Of a DNA stretch of 14,714 bases, positions 1 through 6,390 are shown one piece after another (positions within the stretch are counted from its first letter, which is position 1; each line of letters begins with the position of its first letter). Made by a program: the position numbers and the translations under genes. The notes under the pieces were generated by a model. The model was given only the letters and a program-made list of their open reading frames with translations. It searched no databases and was not told the DNA's origin. Location: NCBI GenBank assembly GCA_002770795.1, contig PCTP01000254.1, forward strand, positions 1 through 14,714, read 5' to 3'. This DNA comes from Gammaproteobacteria bacterium CG22_combo_CG10-13_8_21_14_all_40_8 (GTDB taxonomy: Bacteria > Pseudomonadota > Gammaproteobacteria > Enterobacterales > GCA-002770795).

Positions 1-339
1 ATCGTCGCCTTCATCAACACCCATGGCGATATCTGGTGATTGTTTGCCAATCGCATTGATCACAGCACAGCTAGCGCCATCAAAGCCAACATCAGAACTG
101 TTATAGCCAATATCTAAAATTACCCCACGGATCAAATCTTCTAAATCCACATAGGTTGAAGTCGTTAATTCGCCTGCCACAATGGCCATCCCCGTTTTCA
201 CTAAGGTTTCCACAGCGACCCTTGCATGAGGATCATCTTTGATGACAGCATCTACGATGGCATCAGAAATCTGATCTGCCATTTTGTCGGGATGACCTTC
301 TGAAACAGATTCAGAAGTAAATACGGAGTATTCGGACAT
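1..339 (-). CDS. metK: S-adenosylmethionine synthetase, N-terminal part (cut by window edge)
   Basis: Makes S-adenosylmethionine from methionine and ATP in the cytoplasm. The first 113 residues are present and the rest lies beyond the left edge. The start MSEYSVFTSESVSEGHPDK carries the family's ESVSEGHPDK motif, which contributes the ATP-binding histidine. It is followed by ADQISDA, the segment TGMAIVAGE, and GFDGASCAV, then QSPDIAMGVD at the edge. The start ATG (337-339) has a good Shine-Dalgarno (AGAGGA) just upstream. It lies 62 bp downstream of the SahR-like gene on the same strand and is probably co-transcribed with it. In many proteobacteria ahcY follows next, which would be off the window. 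Identity is secure; the gene is incomplete only because of the window boundary. Confidence 0.97.
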   Translation of the reverse strand, partial: MSEYSVFTSESVSEGHPDKMADQISDAIVDAVIKDDPHARVAVETLVKTGMAIVAGELTTSTYVDLEDLIRGVILDIGYNSSDVGFDGASCAVINAIGKQSPDIAMGVDEGDD

Positions 340-401
340 TCTTCATTCCTCTTTTATATTTAAAATATTTAAAATCTTATTAAATCATCTAAAGATCTTT
401 C

Positions 402-1424
402 TTATTTATTTGACAGTCCTTCATGGATAAACTGTCTAATTTGTACACAAAAACCATTCCTTTGCGCTAAAAACATACTTTCACCGCTACTAAACCCAGC
501 TTGCTCCGCCCAATTGGTTAAATCTTCAGGATCAAAGCCTAACCAGAGATCACCACAAGCCTCTTTGACCCAAGGTTGATTATGATGGCAGAGTTCTGTT
601 ACAAATAATTGACCTTTTGGTTTAATGCTTCTGGATAGATCCTGTAGTAGTGAAGAAGGAGAAGAATTATGGTGCAACACCATATTCAAAACGACACAAT
701 CAAAATTCAAACCAACCAGCTCTTCGTTTCCCGTATCTCCAAGGATAAAACGAACATTGTCGATTTTTTTGCTCTCAATATATGCTTTCGATTTTTCAAG
801 CATTTCTATCGAGTTATCCAACGCATAAACGCTTTGATAGACTTTCGATAATTCAGCTAAAAACAATCCCTCTCCGGGTCCGACCTCTAAAATAGTATTA
901 GGTTCAGCAACTAAACAACTTTTGATAAAACTTAGGGTATTAGGCCCATAAAGTTGGTAAGCTGCAATCTGTTCTTGTTGTCTCCTAAACTTGTCCGCAT
1001 TCTCTTTAAAAAAAAGTTGCGAACATAAAGCGCGTTCGTGCTGAACCAAATTAACACGACTCAAATACTCTTGAGGTAAAGGTTGTCGATCGAGTGCTTG
1101 AAAAAGTGACTGCTTAAAGTCAGCAAGAACATCCGAAAGCATTGGATGGGCGCGACGGTAAAAAATAGAGTTACATTCTCTTCTGGTACTGACCATCCCT
1201 GCTTTTAACAACACCTTTAAGTGGTGGCTTAACCCTGATTGCTTCGTATCAAATATTTGGCAAAGTTCTAAAACACCGTAAGAATCATTACTGAGTACTC
1301 TCAAAATATCTAGGCGGAGTTGATCAGCACTCGCTTTACACACAGCCAGCATAGATGCATTTAATACAGAGTTTTCTGCAAAAGTTGCAAGGACTTGACT
1401 CGATAATGGTTCTGTGTGATTCAT
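402..1424 (-). CDS. ArsR-family regulator fused to SAM-dependent methyltransferase domain (SahR-like)
   Basis: 340 residues in two parts. Residues about 30-100 form an ArsR/SmtB winged helix (RLDILRVL, then the recognition helix region TKQSGLSHHLKVL and wing RRECNSIFYR). Residues about 160-340 form a class I methyltransferase fold with motif I ILEVGPGEG (178-186), an acidic residue D203 at the end of strand 2, and NMVLHH (247-252). The same architecture occurs next to metK-ahcY in other Gammaproteobacteria (for example upstream of Pseudomonas metK). There, and for SahR, the effector is thought to be S-adenosylhomocysteine. Inference: a repressor of its own operon and metK that senses SAM/SAH through the methyltransferase fold; whether it methylates anything is unknown. 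The ATG at 1424 has no clear Shine-Dalgarno. A second Met at residue 25 would still keep the HTH, so the exact start is uncertain. Confidence 0.88.
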   Translation of the reverse strand: MNHTEPLSSQVLATFAENSVLNASMLAVCKASADQLRLDILRVLSNDSYGVLELCQIFDTKQSGLSHHLKVLLKAGMVSTRRECNSIFYRRAHPMLSDVLADFKQSLFQALDRQPLPQEYLSRVNLVQHERALCSQLFFKENADKFRRQQEQIAAYQLYGPNTLSFIKSCLVAEPNTILEVGPGEGLFLAELSKVYQSVYALDNSIEMLEKSKAYIESKKIDNVRFILGDTGNEELVGLNFDCVVLNMVLHHNSSPSSLLQDLSRSIKPKGQLFVTELCHHNQPWVKEACGDLWLGFDPEDLTNWAEQAGFSSGESMFLAQRNGFCVQIRQFIHEGLSNK

Positions 1425-1453
1425 AGATGCAGGAGTCTACCAGAAGAAGCTTG

Positions 1454-1477
1454 CTATATCAAAATATTTCGATATAG
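1454..1477. promoter_or_regulatory. Near-perfect 24-bp palindrome, likely operator of the SahR-like gene
   Basis: Arms CTATATC (1454-1460) and GATATAG (1471-1477) flank a centre that is itself symmetric (AAATATTT, 1462-1469). Of 24 positions, 22 obey dyad symmetry. It lies 29 bp upstream of the ArsR-type gene's start and overlaps its likely -10 region. Dimeric winged-helix repressors bind AT-rich dyads of this size and place. Assignment to this regulator is inference from position and symmetry. Confidence 0.7.
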
Positions 1478-1499
1478 TTACTTGATGTTTTTATGCTAA
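1471..1499 (-). promoter_or_regulatory. Candidate sigma70 promoter for the SahR-like gene and metK
   Basis: On the minus strand TTAGCA (plus 1494-1499) and TATATC (plus 1471-1476) are separated by 17 bp, each matching four of six consensus positions. The -10 lies inside the right arm of the palindrome at 1454-1477, so a bound repressor would block it. The leader would be about 40 nt. Predicted from consensus and spacing only. Confidence 0.45.
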
Positions 1500-1737
1500 A
1501 TAATTATATGAATTCACTTTTTTATGTCATTGAAAGATTGTTTCAAACTAAAGATATGCCAAAAATACAAAAATCGTCGAAAAGCACCCATAGGGAGCAA
1601 CTATCGAGGACATATATGGTCATTCTAACACGGTCAATAGTGATTGAAATATGTCTGATATACATGAGAAACCGTGTGAAGAAAGACCCTATGTGAAGGT
1701 AACACGAATACCAATGGAGCATTCAAATGTGCACGTC

Positions 1738-1781
1738 CTGTCAAATCGACACTGTCAAATCCACATCCTGTCAAATCGACA
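1738..1781. repeat. Three copies of a 14-mer with internal dyad (CTGTCAAATCGACA)
   Basis: CTGTCAAATCGACA occurs at 1738-1751 and 1768-1781, and CTGTCAAATCCACA at 1752-1765, giving steps of 14 and 16 bp. Each unit has the dyad TGTC...GACA (TGTC...CACA in the middle copy). The stretch begins 12 bp past the envC stop codon. A further ATCGACA (1795-1801) runs into the envC 3' end. Three units are too few and too short for CRISPR. Function unknown; a tandem protein-binding site is possible. Confidence 0.75.
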
Positions 1782-1792
1782 TCAATAAAGTA

Positions 1793-2998
1793 TTATCGAC
1801 ACCAAATTGCAGGATTCTCAGTAGATTTATCGTGGCGTATTTCAAAATATAAGGATGGGCTCGAGAGTCCTCCTGTATCTCCGACATAAGCAATTACCTC
1901 GCCGGGTTCAACCCAATCTCCTACCTGTTTGACTAGAGATTGATTATGTCCATATAAGCTAAGGTAGCCTTCGCCATGATCAATCATGGTTAACAAACCA
2001 TAGCCTCTTAACCAATCTGAAAAAACCACCCTACCCGTTGATATGGAATGTACAGGCGCTCCCTCCTTTGCTTTGAGCATTACTCCATGCCAGTTCATAC
2101 TATCTCTATAGCGTTCACTTCCATATCTATGGAGTAATCTCCCAGCTACTGGCCACATTAATTTACCTTTCAACTTTTTTAACCCTTTAAGAGTTTCCTT
2201 GGGAAAGAAGACTTCAATGGCCTTTCTCAAAACATCAATCAGTGACTGTAATTCTTTTTCATCACTCAATAAATTACGCAACTGTTTATCCGTAGACTGC
2301 ACTTTTGCTTGCCATAAGGTCACAATTTTCTGACGCTCTTGTTGTTGTGACACCAGATGTTCTACCTGCTTTTGTGCTTTCAGAGTCAATTCGCTTAAGT
2401 TTAAATTTTCTTGAGTTAACTTTTCTCTTAAATCATTTAGTTTTTGCAATGTGACAGACAATTGCTTGATTTCTGCCGTTCTTGCATCATTTAGATAACG
2501 AAAGTAACTTAACATTCTGGCAAATTCTGCGGGATCCATTTGATTTAAAAGCAACTTCAAATACTCTTCATTGCCATTTCCATAAGCCGATCTAATTTGC
2601 TGTGCTAAAGCCGATTGTTGTTTTTCTTTGTCCTGCAGTAGAACAGCCTGTTGCTTTTCCAAATCTTCAATCTTATTCTGTGACTGCTCTAGCTTTTGTT
2701 TTAAATCCCTCAGAGTTTGACTTGACTCCGCTACTGCCAGCTCAATATTTTTTAGCGCATCTGCCGCTGAATCGTAACGGCTTTTGTTAGCCGTTAATAG
2801 AGACTTCACTTTTTTTATTTCTTGTTTAAGTTGCGCCAGCTTTTGTTCATTGACGGCCTTATCATCAGAAGACGCTGGTACATCAACCGCGTTTTTAGCC
2901 GCCAATAGGTTTGGGTTCCACCCTAAAAAAGTGCAGAACAACATCAATAAACTATAGTGTTGCAGCCTCATCATAAAACTTAGTTTTTTTCTACCCAT
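1793..2998 (-). CDS. envC: EnvC-like murein hydrolase activator (degenerate LytM/M23 domain)
   Basis: 401 residues. An N-terminal signal peptide (hydrophobic LLMLFCTFLGW, probable cleavage after LLAA near residue 34) sends it to the periplasm. Residues about 45-260 are Gln/Lys/Glu-rich coiled coil. About 280-401 is a LytM domain with the EnvC-type endings DWLRGYGL, SLYGHNQS and PSLYFEIR. Active M23 enzymes need HxxxD and HxH zinc ligands; here position 308 is Leu and the HxH site reads LYF, so it is presumably not a peptidase but an activator. E. coli EnvC works this way: FtsEX recruits it to switch on the amidases AmiA/AmiB at the septum. It overlaps the end of gpmI by 19 bp, the same gene pair as in E. 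coli. Neither Met1 nor Met9/10 has a strong Shine-Dalgarno; starting at Met9 or Met10 would remove the overlap and still leave a signal peptide. Confidence 0.9.
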   Translation of the reverse strand: MGRKKLSFMMRLQHYSLLMLFCTFLGWNPNLLAAKNAVDVPASSDDKAVNEQKLAQLKQEIKKVKSLLTANKSRYDSAADALKNIELAVAESSQTLRDLKQKLEQSQNKIEDLEKQQAVLLQDKEKQQSALAQQIRSAYGNGNEEYLKLLLNQMDPAEFARMLSYFRYLNDARTAEIKQLSVTLQKLNDLREKLTQENLNLSELTLKAQKQVEHLVSQQQERQKIVTLWQAKVQSTDKQLRNLLSDEKELQSLIDVLRKAIEVFFPKETLKGLKKLKGKLMWPVAGRLLHRYGSERYRDSMNWHGVMLKAKEGAPVHSISTGRVVFSDWLRGYGLLTMIDHGEGYLSLYGHNQSLVKQVGDWVEPGEVIAYVGDTGGLSSPSLYFEIRHDKSTENPAIWCR

Positions 2999-4545
2999 TC
3001 AAACAAAGAACGTCCAGTCATTTGAGGCGGGATCTCTTTCCCCATAAGATATAATAATGTGGGAGCAACATCGGATAAACTCCCAGACAACTCTGTGGGC
3101 TTGGCTTTTCTCCCCAAATACACCAAAGGAACAGGTTCACTGGTATGAGCTGTATGAGGCTGTTGGGTTTCCTCATCAAACATTTTTTCAACATTACCAT
3201 GATCTGCGGTAATTAATGTTTCCCCCCCTACTTTCTTTTGAACCTCTTCGACTCTTGCCAAGCAGAGATCTAAAGCTTCCAAGGCTTTAATTGAGGCTTC
3301 AAAATTCCCTGTATGTCCAACCATATCAGGATTTGCATAATTGCAGATAATCACATCATATTGTCTGCTTTTTATTGCGGCAATTAATTTATCCGTCAGC
3401 AGATCTGCATTCATTCCTGGCTGAAGATCATAGGTGGCAACCTGAGGCGATGGTATGAGTTCTCGACTTTCTCCAGGAAAGGGTTTTTCTTTACCGCCAT
3501 TAAAGAAGAAAGTGACATGGGCATATTTCTCCGTTTCAGCCATTCTCAATTGTTTCAACCCTAATGTCGCTAAATATTCACCTAAAACATTATCCAAAGC
3601 GATGGAGTCAAAAGCTATTTTAGCCTCGATATCGTTGGCGTAATGGGTCAGGGTCACAAAATCACAATCTAATTTATCCCCTCTCTTAAAATGCTCAAAA
3701 TCGCTATCACAAAAAGCATGACTTAATTCTCTGGCTCTATCAGCTCTGAAGTTCATAAACAAAACCATATCGCCAGCTTGTATGGCATAGTTTTGTTTTT
3801 TATTTTCGGCAATTAAGCTGGGTTGGACAAACTCATCGGTTTCTTTGCGTTCATAAGCGGCTTTCAGTGCTTCTGATGCCGTTTTAAAACGCAATTTGGA
3901 TTCGGATTTGGCAATGAGTTGATAGGCTTTCTCTATTCGATCCCAACGATTATCTCGATCCATGGAGTAATAACGCCCTACGATGGAGGCTATTTGTCCC
4001 TTGCCTTTTTCAGCAAAAAACGTTTCAAATTCAACAAGGGAAGATTCAGCACTTTGGGGAGGCGTATCTCGTCCATCCATAAAGGCATGTAGATAAACTC
4101 GGCTTGCCCCTTTATCTATAGCCATTTCTAAAGCAGCTTTAATATGTGACTGATGAGAATGTACCCCACCTTCTGATAAAAGCCCCATAATATGAATAGA
4201 TTTATTATTTTGAATGGCTTTATCCATGGCTTCGCTCAAAACAAGGTTTTGGAAAAACTTGCCCTCTACAATCGCTTTACTCACTCTGGTGTATTCTTGA
4301 TAAACGACTCTGCCAGCCCCCAGATTAAGATGTCCCACTTCCGAATTACCCATTTGCCCATCAGGCAACCCTACAGCAAGGCCAGATGCACCAATTAAAC
4401 AATGAGGGTTTTCTGACCAAATTCGTCGCCAATTAGGTATGTTAGCTGCAATCACAGCGTTATAAGCTTCTTTCTCACTATATCCAAAACCATCTAAGAT
4501 CATTAACAACAAAGGTTTAGGTGTGAATTTGTGTGTTTTTCGCAT
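2980..4545 (-). CDS. gpmI: 2,3-bisphosphoglycerate-independent phosphoglycerate mutase
   Basis: Interconverts 3- and 2-phosphoglycerate in glycolysis and gluconeogenesis; a cytoplasmic Mn-dependent enzyme of the alkaline phosphatase superfamily. The 521 residues match the family length (about 510-515). Visible motifs in order: metal ligand region LMILDGFGYS (D18), the phosphoserine loop GQMGNSEVGH (S68), HSHQSHI, DGRDTPPQSA, GRYYSMDRDNRWDR, NFRADRARE, KYAHVTFFFNGG, NYANPDMVGHTG and TADHGNVEKM. The start chosen is the ATG at 4545; a TTG directly before it would add one residue. The Shine-Dalgarno is weak (AAGAG about 11 nt upstream). First gene of a leftward pair with envC, divergent from the zapB-like/zapA genes. 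A tandem 17-bp repeat at 4587-4626 lies in its upstream region. Confidence 0.97.
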   Translation of the reverse strand: MRKTHKFTPKPLLLMILDGFGYSEKEAYNAVIAANIPNWRRIWSENPHCLIGASGLAVGLPDGQMGNSEVGHLNLGAGRVVYQEYTRVSKAIVEGKFFQNLVLSEAMDKAIQNNKSIHIMGLLSEGGVHSHQSHIKAALEMAIDKGASRVYLHAFMDGRDTPPQSAESSLVEFETFFAEKGKGQIASIVGRYYSMDRDNRWDRIEKAYQLIAKSESKLRFKTASEALKAAYERKETDEFVQPSLIAENKKQNYAIQAGDMVLFMNFRADRARELSHAFCDSDFEHFKRGDKLDCDFVTLTHYANDIEAKIAFDSIALDNVLGEYLATLGLKQLRMAETEKYAHVTFFFNGGKEKPFPGESRELIPSPQVATYDLQPGMNADLLTDKLIAAIKSRQYDVIICNYANPDMVGHTGNFEASIKALEALDLCLARVEEVQKKVGGETLITADHGNVEKMFDEETQQPHTAHTSEPVPLVYLGRKAKPTELSGSLSDVAPTLLYLMGKEIPPQMTGRSLFEWVEKN

Positions 4546-4586
4546 CAAGAATAAACTCTTTATGGGGCAAGCTCTCTATCACAGGC

Positions 4587-4626
4587 CTGCCAAACTAAAT
4601 GAATAACTGCTGCCATTCTAAATGAA
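4587..4626. repeat. Tandem 17-bp direct repeat upstream of gpmI
   Basis: CTGCCAAACTAAATGAA (4587-4603) and CTGCCATTCTAAATGAA (4610-4626) match at 15 of 17 positions with a 23-bp period, roughly two helical turns. They lie 42-81 bp before the gpmI start, in the divergent gap of about 230 bp between gpmI and the zapB-like gene. Two same-face sites for a regulator are possible; no known consensus was recognised. Confidence 0.7.
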
Positions 4627-4700
4627 AGCGCCCAGAATGAGAAATAACAATCAGGATTATCTTTTATTGGCGTCTCTAACAACAATTTTGTAGTAGATCA

Positions 4701-4730
4701 TTGACCAGTGAGGCTGATTACTTCTATAGT
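4701..4730 (+). promoter_or_regulatory. Candidate sigma70 promoter for the zapB-like gene and zapA
   Basis: TTGACC (4701-4706) and TATAGT (4725-4730), five of six matches to each consensus, are 18 bp apart. The predicted transcript would start near 4737, giving a leader of about 36 nt before the start codon at 4773. Transcription could continue through zapA, 6S RNA and fau. Confidence 0.6.
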
Positions 4731-4772
4731 GTAAGCTAGGTTTGTTTTAATTAGCTAAATCATAGCAATAGT

Positions 4773-4985
4773 ATGAATGACTTGAAGTTAAAGACTTTTG
4801 AGGACTCAGTGAATGAGCTGGCTTATCGCTATGAGCAAACCAGAAGTTCACATGAACGACTAAAAAAAGAGCATGCAATTCTTTTATCGGAAAGAGATCG
4901 ATTGCTGGAACACAATAAATTAGCCACCGATAAAATTGAGTCAATGGTTAGTCGCTTGAAAGCCATGGAGCAACAGAATGTCTGA
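4773..4985 (+). CDS. Small coiled-coil protein, ZapB-like (TIGR02449 type)
   Basis: 70 residues, almost entirely a charged helix with heptad-like spacing (FEDSVNELAYRYEQ, LKKEHAILLSERDRLLEHN, LATDKIESMVSRLKAME). There is no signal peptide or membrane segment. Small proteins of this kind sit directly upstream of zapA in many Gammaproteobacteria and resemble the Z-ring factor ZapB. The stop overlaps the zapA start by 8 bp, so the two are translationally coupled, which supports a cell-division role by context. The ATG at 4773 has only a weak Shine-Dalgarno. The function is inferred from shape and neighbourhood; sequence identity to E. coli ZapB itself cannot be claimed. Confidence 0.8.
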   Translation: MNDLKLKTFEDSVNELAYRYEQTRSSHERLKKEHAILLSERDRLLEHNKLATDKIESMVSRLKAMEQQNV

Positions 4986-5310
4986 TGTGAACCGCCAAAC
5001 CCTCGACATAAAAATTCTAGATAAAGAGTACCAAATCAGCAGCCCTGAAGATGAGTTTGCTCGTCTGCAAGAGTCTGCAAGAGAACTCAATAAACGCATG
5101 CTAGATCTCAAAAAAAATGGTGGCATCGTTGGCATGGAAAGAATAGCTGTCATGGCTGCCTTAAATATGAGTTATGATTTATTAAAAGAAAAACAACAAC
5201 ATGCCAAATATCAAGAAACTGTAAATCAATATGTAGAGCGATTAAAGAAACGTTTGGATGATGTGATGGATAAAGATCGTCAACTTGAGCTACCTACAGA
5301 TCAAACCTAA
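4978..5310 (+). CDS. zapA: Cell division protein ZapA
   Basis: 110 residues, the usual ZapA size. It crosslinks FtsZ protofilaments and stabilises the Z ring at midcell. The N-terminal globular part (TLDIKILDKEYQISSPEDE, residues about 8-26) is the ZapA-type small beta/alpha head. It is followed by the conserved helix RIAVMAALNMSYDLL (residues about 54-68) and a C-terminal coiled coil used for dimerisation and tetramerisation. Its ATG lies inside the end of the upstream zapB-like gene with a clear Shine-Dalgarno (GGAG, 4967-4970). Next downstream are 6S RNA and fau, the order found in E. coli (zapA-ssrS-fau). Confidence 0.95.
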   Translation: MSDVNRQTLDIKILDKEYQISSPEDEFARLQESARELNKRMLDLKKNGGIVGMERIAVMAALNMSYDLLKEKQQHAKYQETVNQYVERLKKRLDDVMDKDRQLELPTDQT

Positions 5311-5380
5311 AATTCCAGTTAAAAATCGGAAAAAAACTACCATCTCAAGTCACATTGCAGTAGACTGACATTAGGGTCAT

Positions 5381-5561
5381 GGTATTCTGATTTACTGGCC
5401 AGCGGTGATTGTTCTCGAGCCGATAATTTTTATACTGGATGGTCTTCTTGTTGAACGTGTGCAAGTCCGGCTCGTATCGGAAAGCCTTATTTGATGACTG
5501 ATTGTCCACTTGAACCCACGGGTTCAAGAGCAGCAGCCGCAGCCCTAACTCGGCTACCATG
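5381..5561 (+). ncRNA. ssrS: 6S RNA
   Basis: The RNA binds sigma70-RNA polymerase by imitating an open promoter and lowers transcription in stationary phase. Segments shared with E. coli 6S RNA in order are GAGCCGATA (5417), AAGCCTTA and CACTTGAACC...GGGTTCAAG with its self-pairing hairpin. The closing stem pairs GGTA (5381) with TACC (5558), followed by short helices broken by bulges. The ends were set by counting from the conserved blocks against E. coli, giving 181 nt (E. coli 184). Pairing continues outward to 5372 and 5567, so the true ends or a precursor may be longer. The position between zapA and fau is the classic one. No clear separate promoter was found. Confidence 0.92.
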
Positions 5562-5583
5562 ACTCTACTTTAAACGCTATCTC

Positions 5584-6216
5584 ATGAAAACTGATCTGCA
5601 TGCATTCAATCTAAAAAAACAACAAAGACTGAACATCCGCAAGTCCCGCCAAGCACTGAATCCACAAGAAGCAAAACTTTATGCTAATGCATGCTTTAAA
5701 CAGTTAATTACAGCGGATCTTCTACAAAAAAAACAAAATATTGCGATTTATCTTCCCTTCGATAATGAGTTAGATACCTACAACATTATTCAATATTGTT
5801 GGGACAATGAAATTTGTGTTTTTTTGCCCGTATTATCTAAAATTCGACCAAGCTACCTTCAATTTTGTCAATTCACACGGCAAACCCCACTGAAAAAAAA
5901 CCATTTGGGTATTGATGAACCACAAATCACCGACGAAAACATAATTGAAATACAATCTCTAGATTATCTCTTTATGCCTCTAGTCGCCTTTGACACTCGC
6001 GGCTATCGTTTGGGCATGGGAGGCGGTTTTTACGATCGCTCCTTAGCAGAGCTTTCAAGCTCATCTCCGTTGAAAATTGGCTTAGCCTATGACTTTCAAT
6101 TTCAAACCTCCATTCCCGTTGAAAGCTGGGATCAACCCATGGATAAAGTTTTCACGCCTTCCCAATGTTTTAACTTTCAAAATGCACACTTGGTACGACC
6201 AGTAACAGCCATTTAA
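5584..6216 (+). CDS. fau: 5-formyltetrahydrofolate cyclo-ligase
   Basis: Converts 5-formyl-THF to 5,10-methenyl-THF with ATP, returning stored folate to the one-carbon pool. The 210 residues fit the family (about 180-200). Seen: the N-terminal basic motif RKSRQAL (19-25), YLPFDNELDT (56-65) for substrate/ATP binding, the signature LGMGGGFYDR (143-152), and a WDQPMDKVFTP end matching the family's conserved Asp and Thr-Pro. It starts about 20 nt after the 6S RNA and is likely on the same transcript, as in E. coli. No strong Shine-Dalgarno lies before the ATG at 5584, so translation may be weak. The product feeds the folate pool used by PurH, which is encoded further right. Confidence 0.95.
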   Translation: MKTDLHAFNLKKQQRLNIRKSRQALNPQEAKLYANACFKQLITADLLQKKQNIAIYLPFDNELDTYNIIQYCWDNEICVFLPVLSKIRPSYLQFCQFTRQTPLKKNHLGIDEPQITDENIIEIQSLDYLFMPLVAFDTRGYRLGMGGGFYDRSLAELSSSSPLKIGLAYDFQFQTSIPVESWDQPMDKVFTPSQCFNFQNAHLVRPVTAI

Positions 6217-6353
6217 GCGCTAACTACGGCAAACTGGTCGCTATCATCTTAAATCTACTTAAATTATGATTTTTTTGTCATATTCGATAAATTTTTTATG
6301 GACTTTGTGTCATAAAAGTTGCAAAATTTACATATCAGCATGTTGTAGTCTTT

Positions 6354-6369
6354 TAGCGAATGTTCGCTA
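6354..6369. promoter_or_regulatory. Palindrome TAGCGAA-TG-TTCGCTA upstream of aroQ
   Basis: A perfect 7-bp inverted repeat with a 2-bp centre, 21 bp before the aroQ start. A TTGTAG (6343-6348) lies just upstream and TACATT (6368-6373) just downstream, so the dyad would fill a promoter spacer of 19 bp. This is a typical repressor position. It could also form an mRNA hairpin if transcription begins further upstream (TTGTCA 6275-6280 with TATGGA 6297-6302 is a weak alternative promoter). The rest of the 174-bp gap shows nothing else definite. Confidence 0.5.
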
Positions 6370-6390
6370 CATTTATTCACAGGTTCTATC

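Larger units (their letters stand above)
1425..1792. other. Gene-free region between envC and the SahR-like gene
   Basis: These 368 bp hold the operator/promoter near 1454-1499, the three-copy repeat near 1738-1781 and little else that can be named. A 67-codon plus-strand frame (1493-1696) lacks a Shine-Dalgarno and any recognisable motif and is not called. A second minus-strand promoter-like pair, TTGACC (plus 1632-1637) with a 17-bp gap to TATGTC (plus 1609-1614), could drive the SahR-like gene with a leader of about 185 nt. No classic terminator follows envC here. Confidence 0.6.

Noticed and set aside
1493..1696. 67-codon plus-strand open frame as a small gene
   Set aside because: No Shine-Dalgarno, no recognisable motif, and it begins inside the likely promoter of the leftward regulator gene.
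1736..1781. CRISPR array
   Set aside because: Only three short units with almost no spacer; no cas genes in the window.
1793..2998. Active M23 metallopeptidase
   Set aside because: The zinc-binding HxxxD and HxH motifs are degenerate in the EnvC manner, so an activator role is more likely.
5345..5560. Minus-strand 71-codon frame
   Set aside because: It is the antisense of the 6S RNA, whose conserved blocks and pairing explain the sequence.
6196..6240. Terminator after fau (CGACCAG ... CTGGTCG)
   Set aside because: The 31-nt loop is too long and no T run follows directly.
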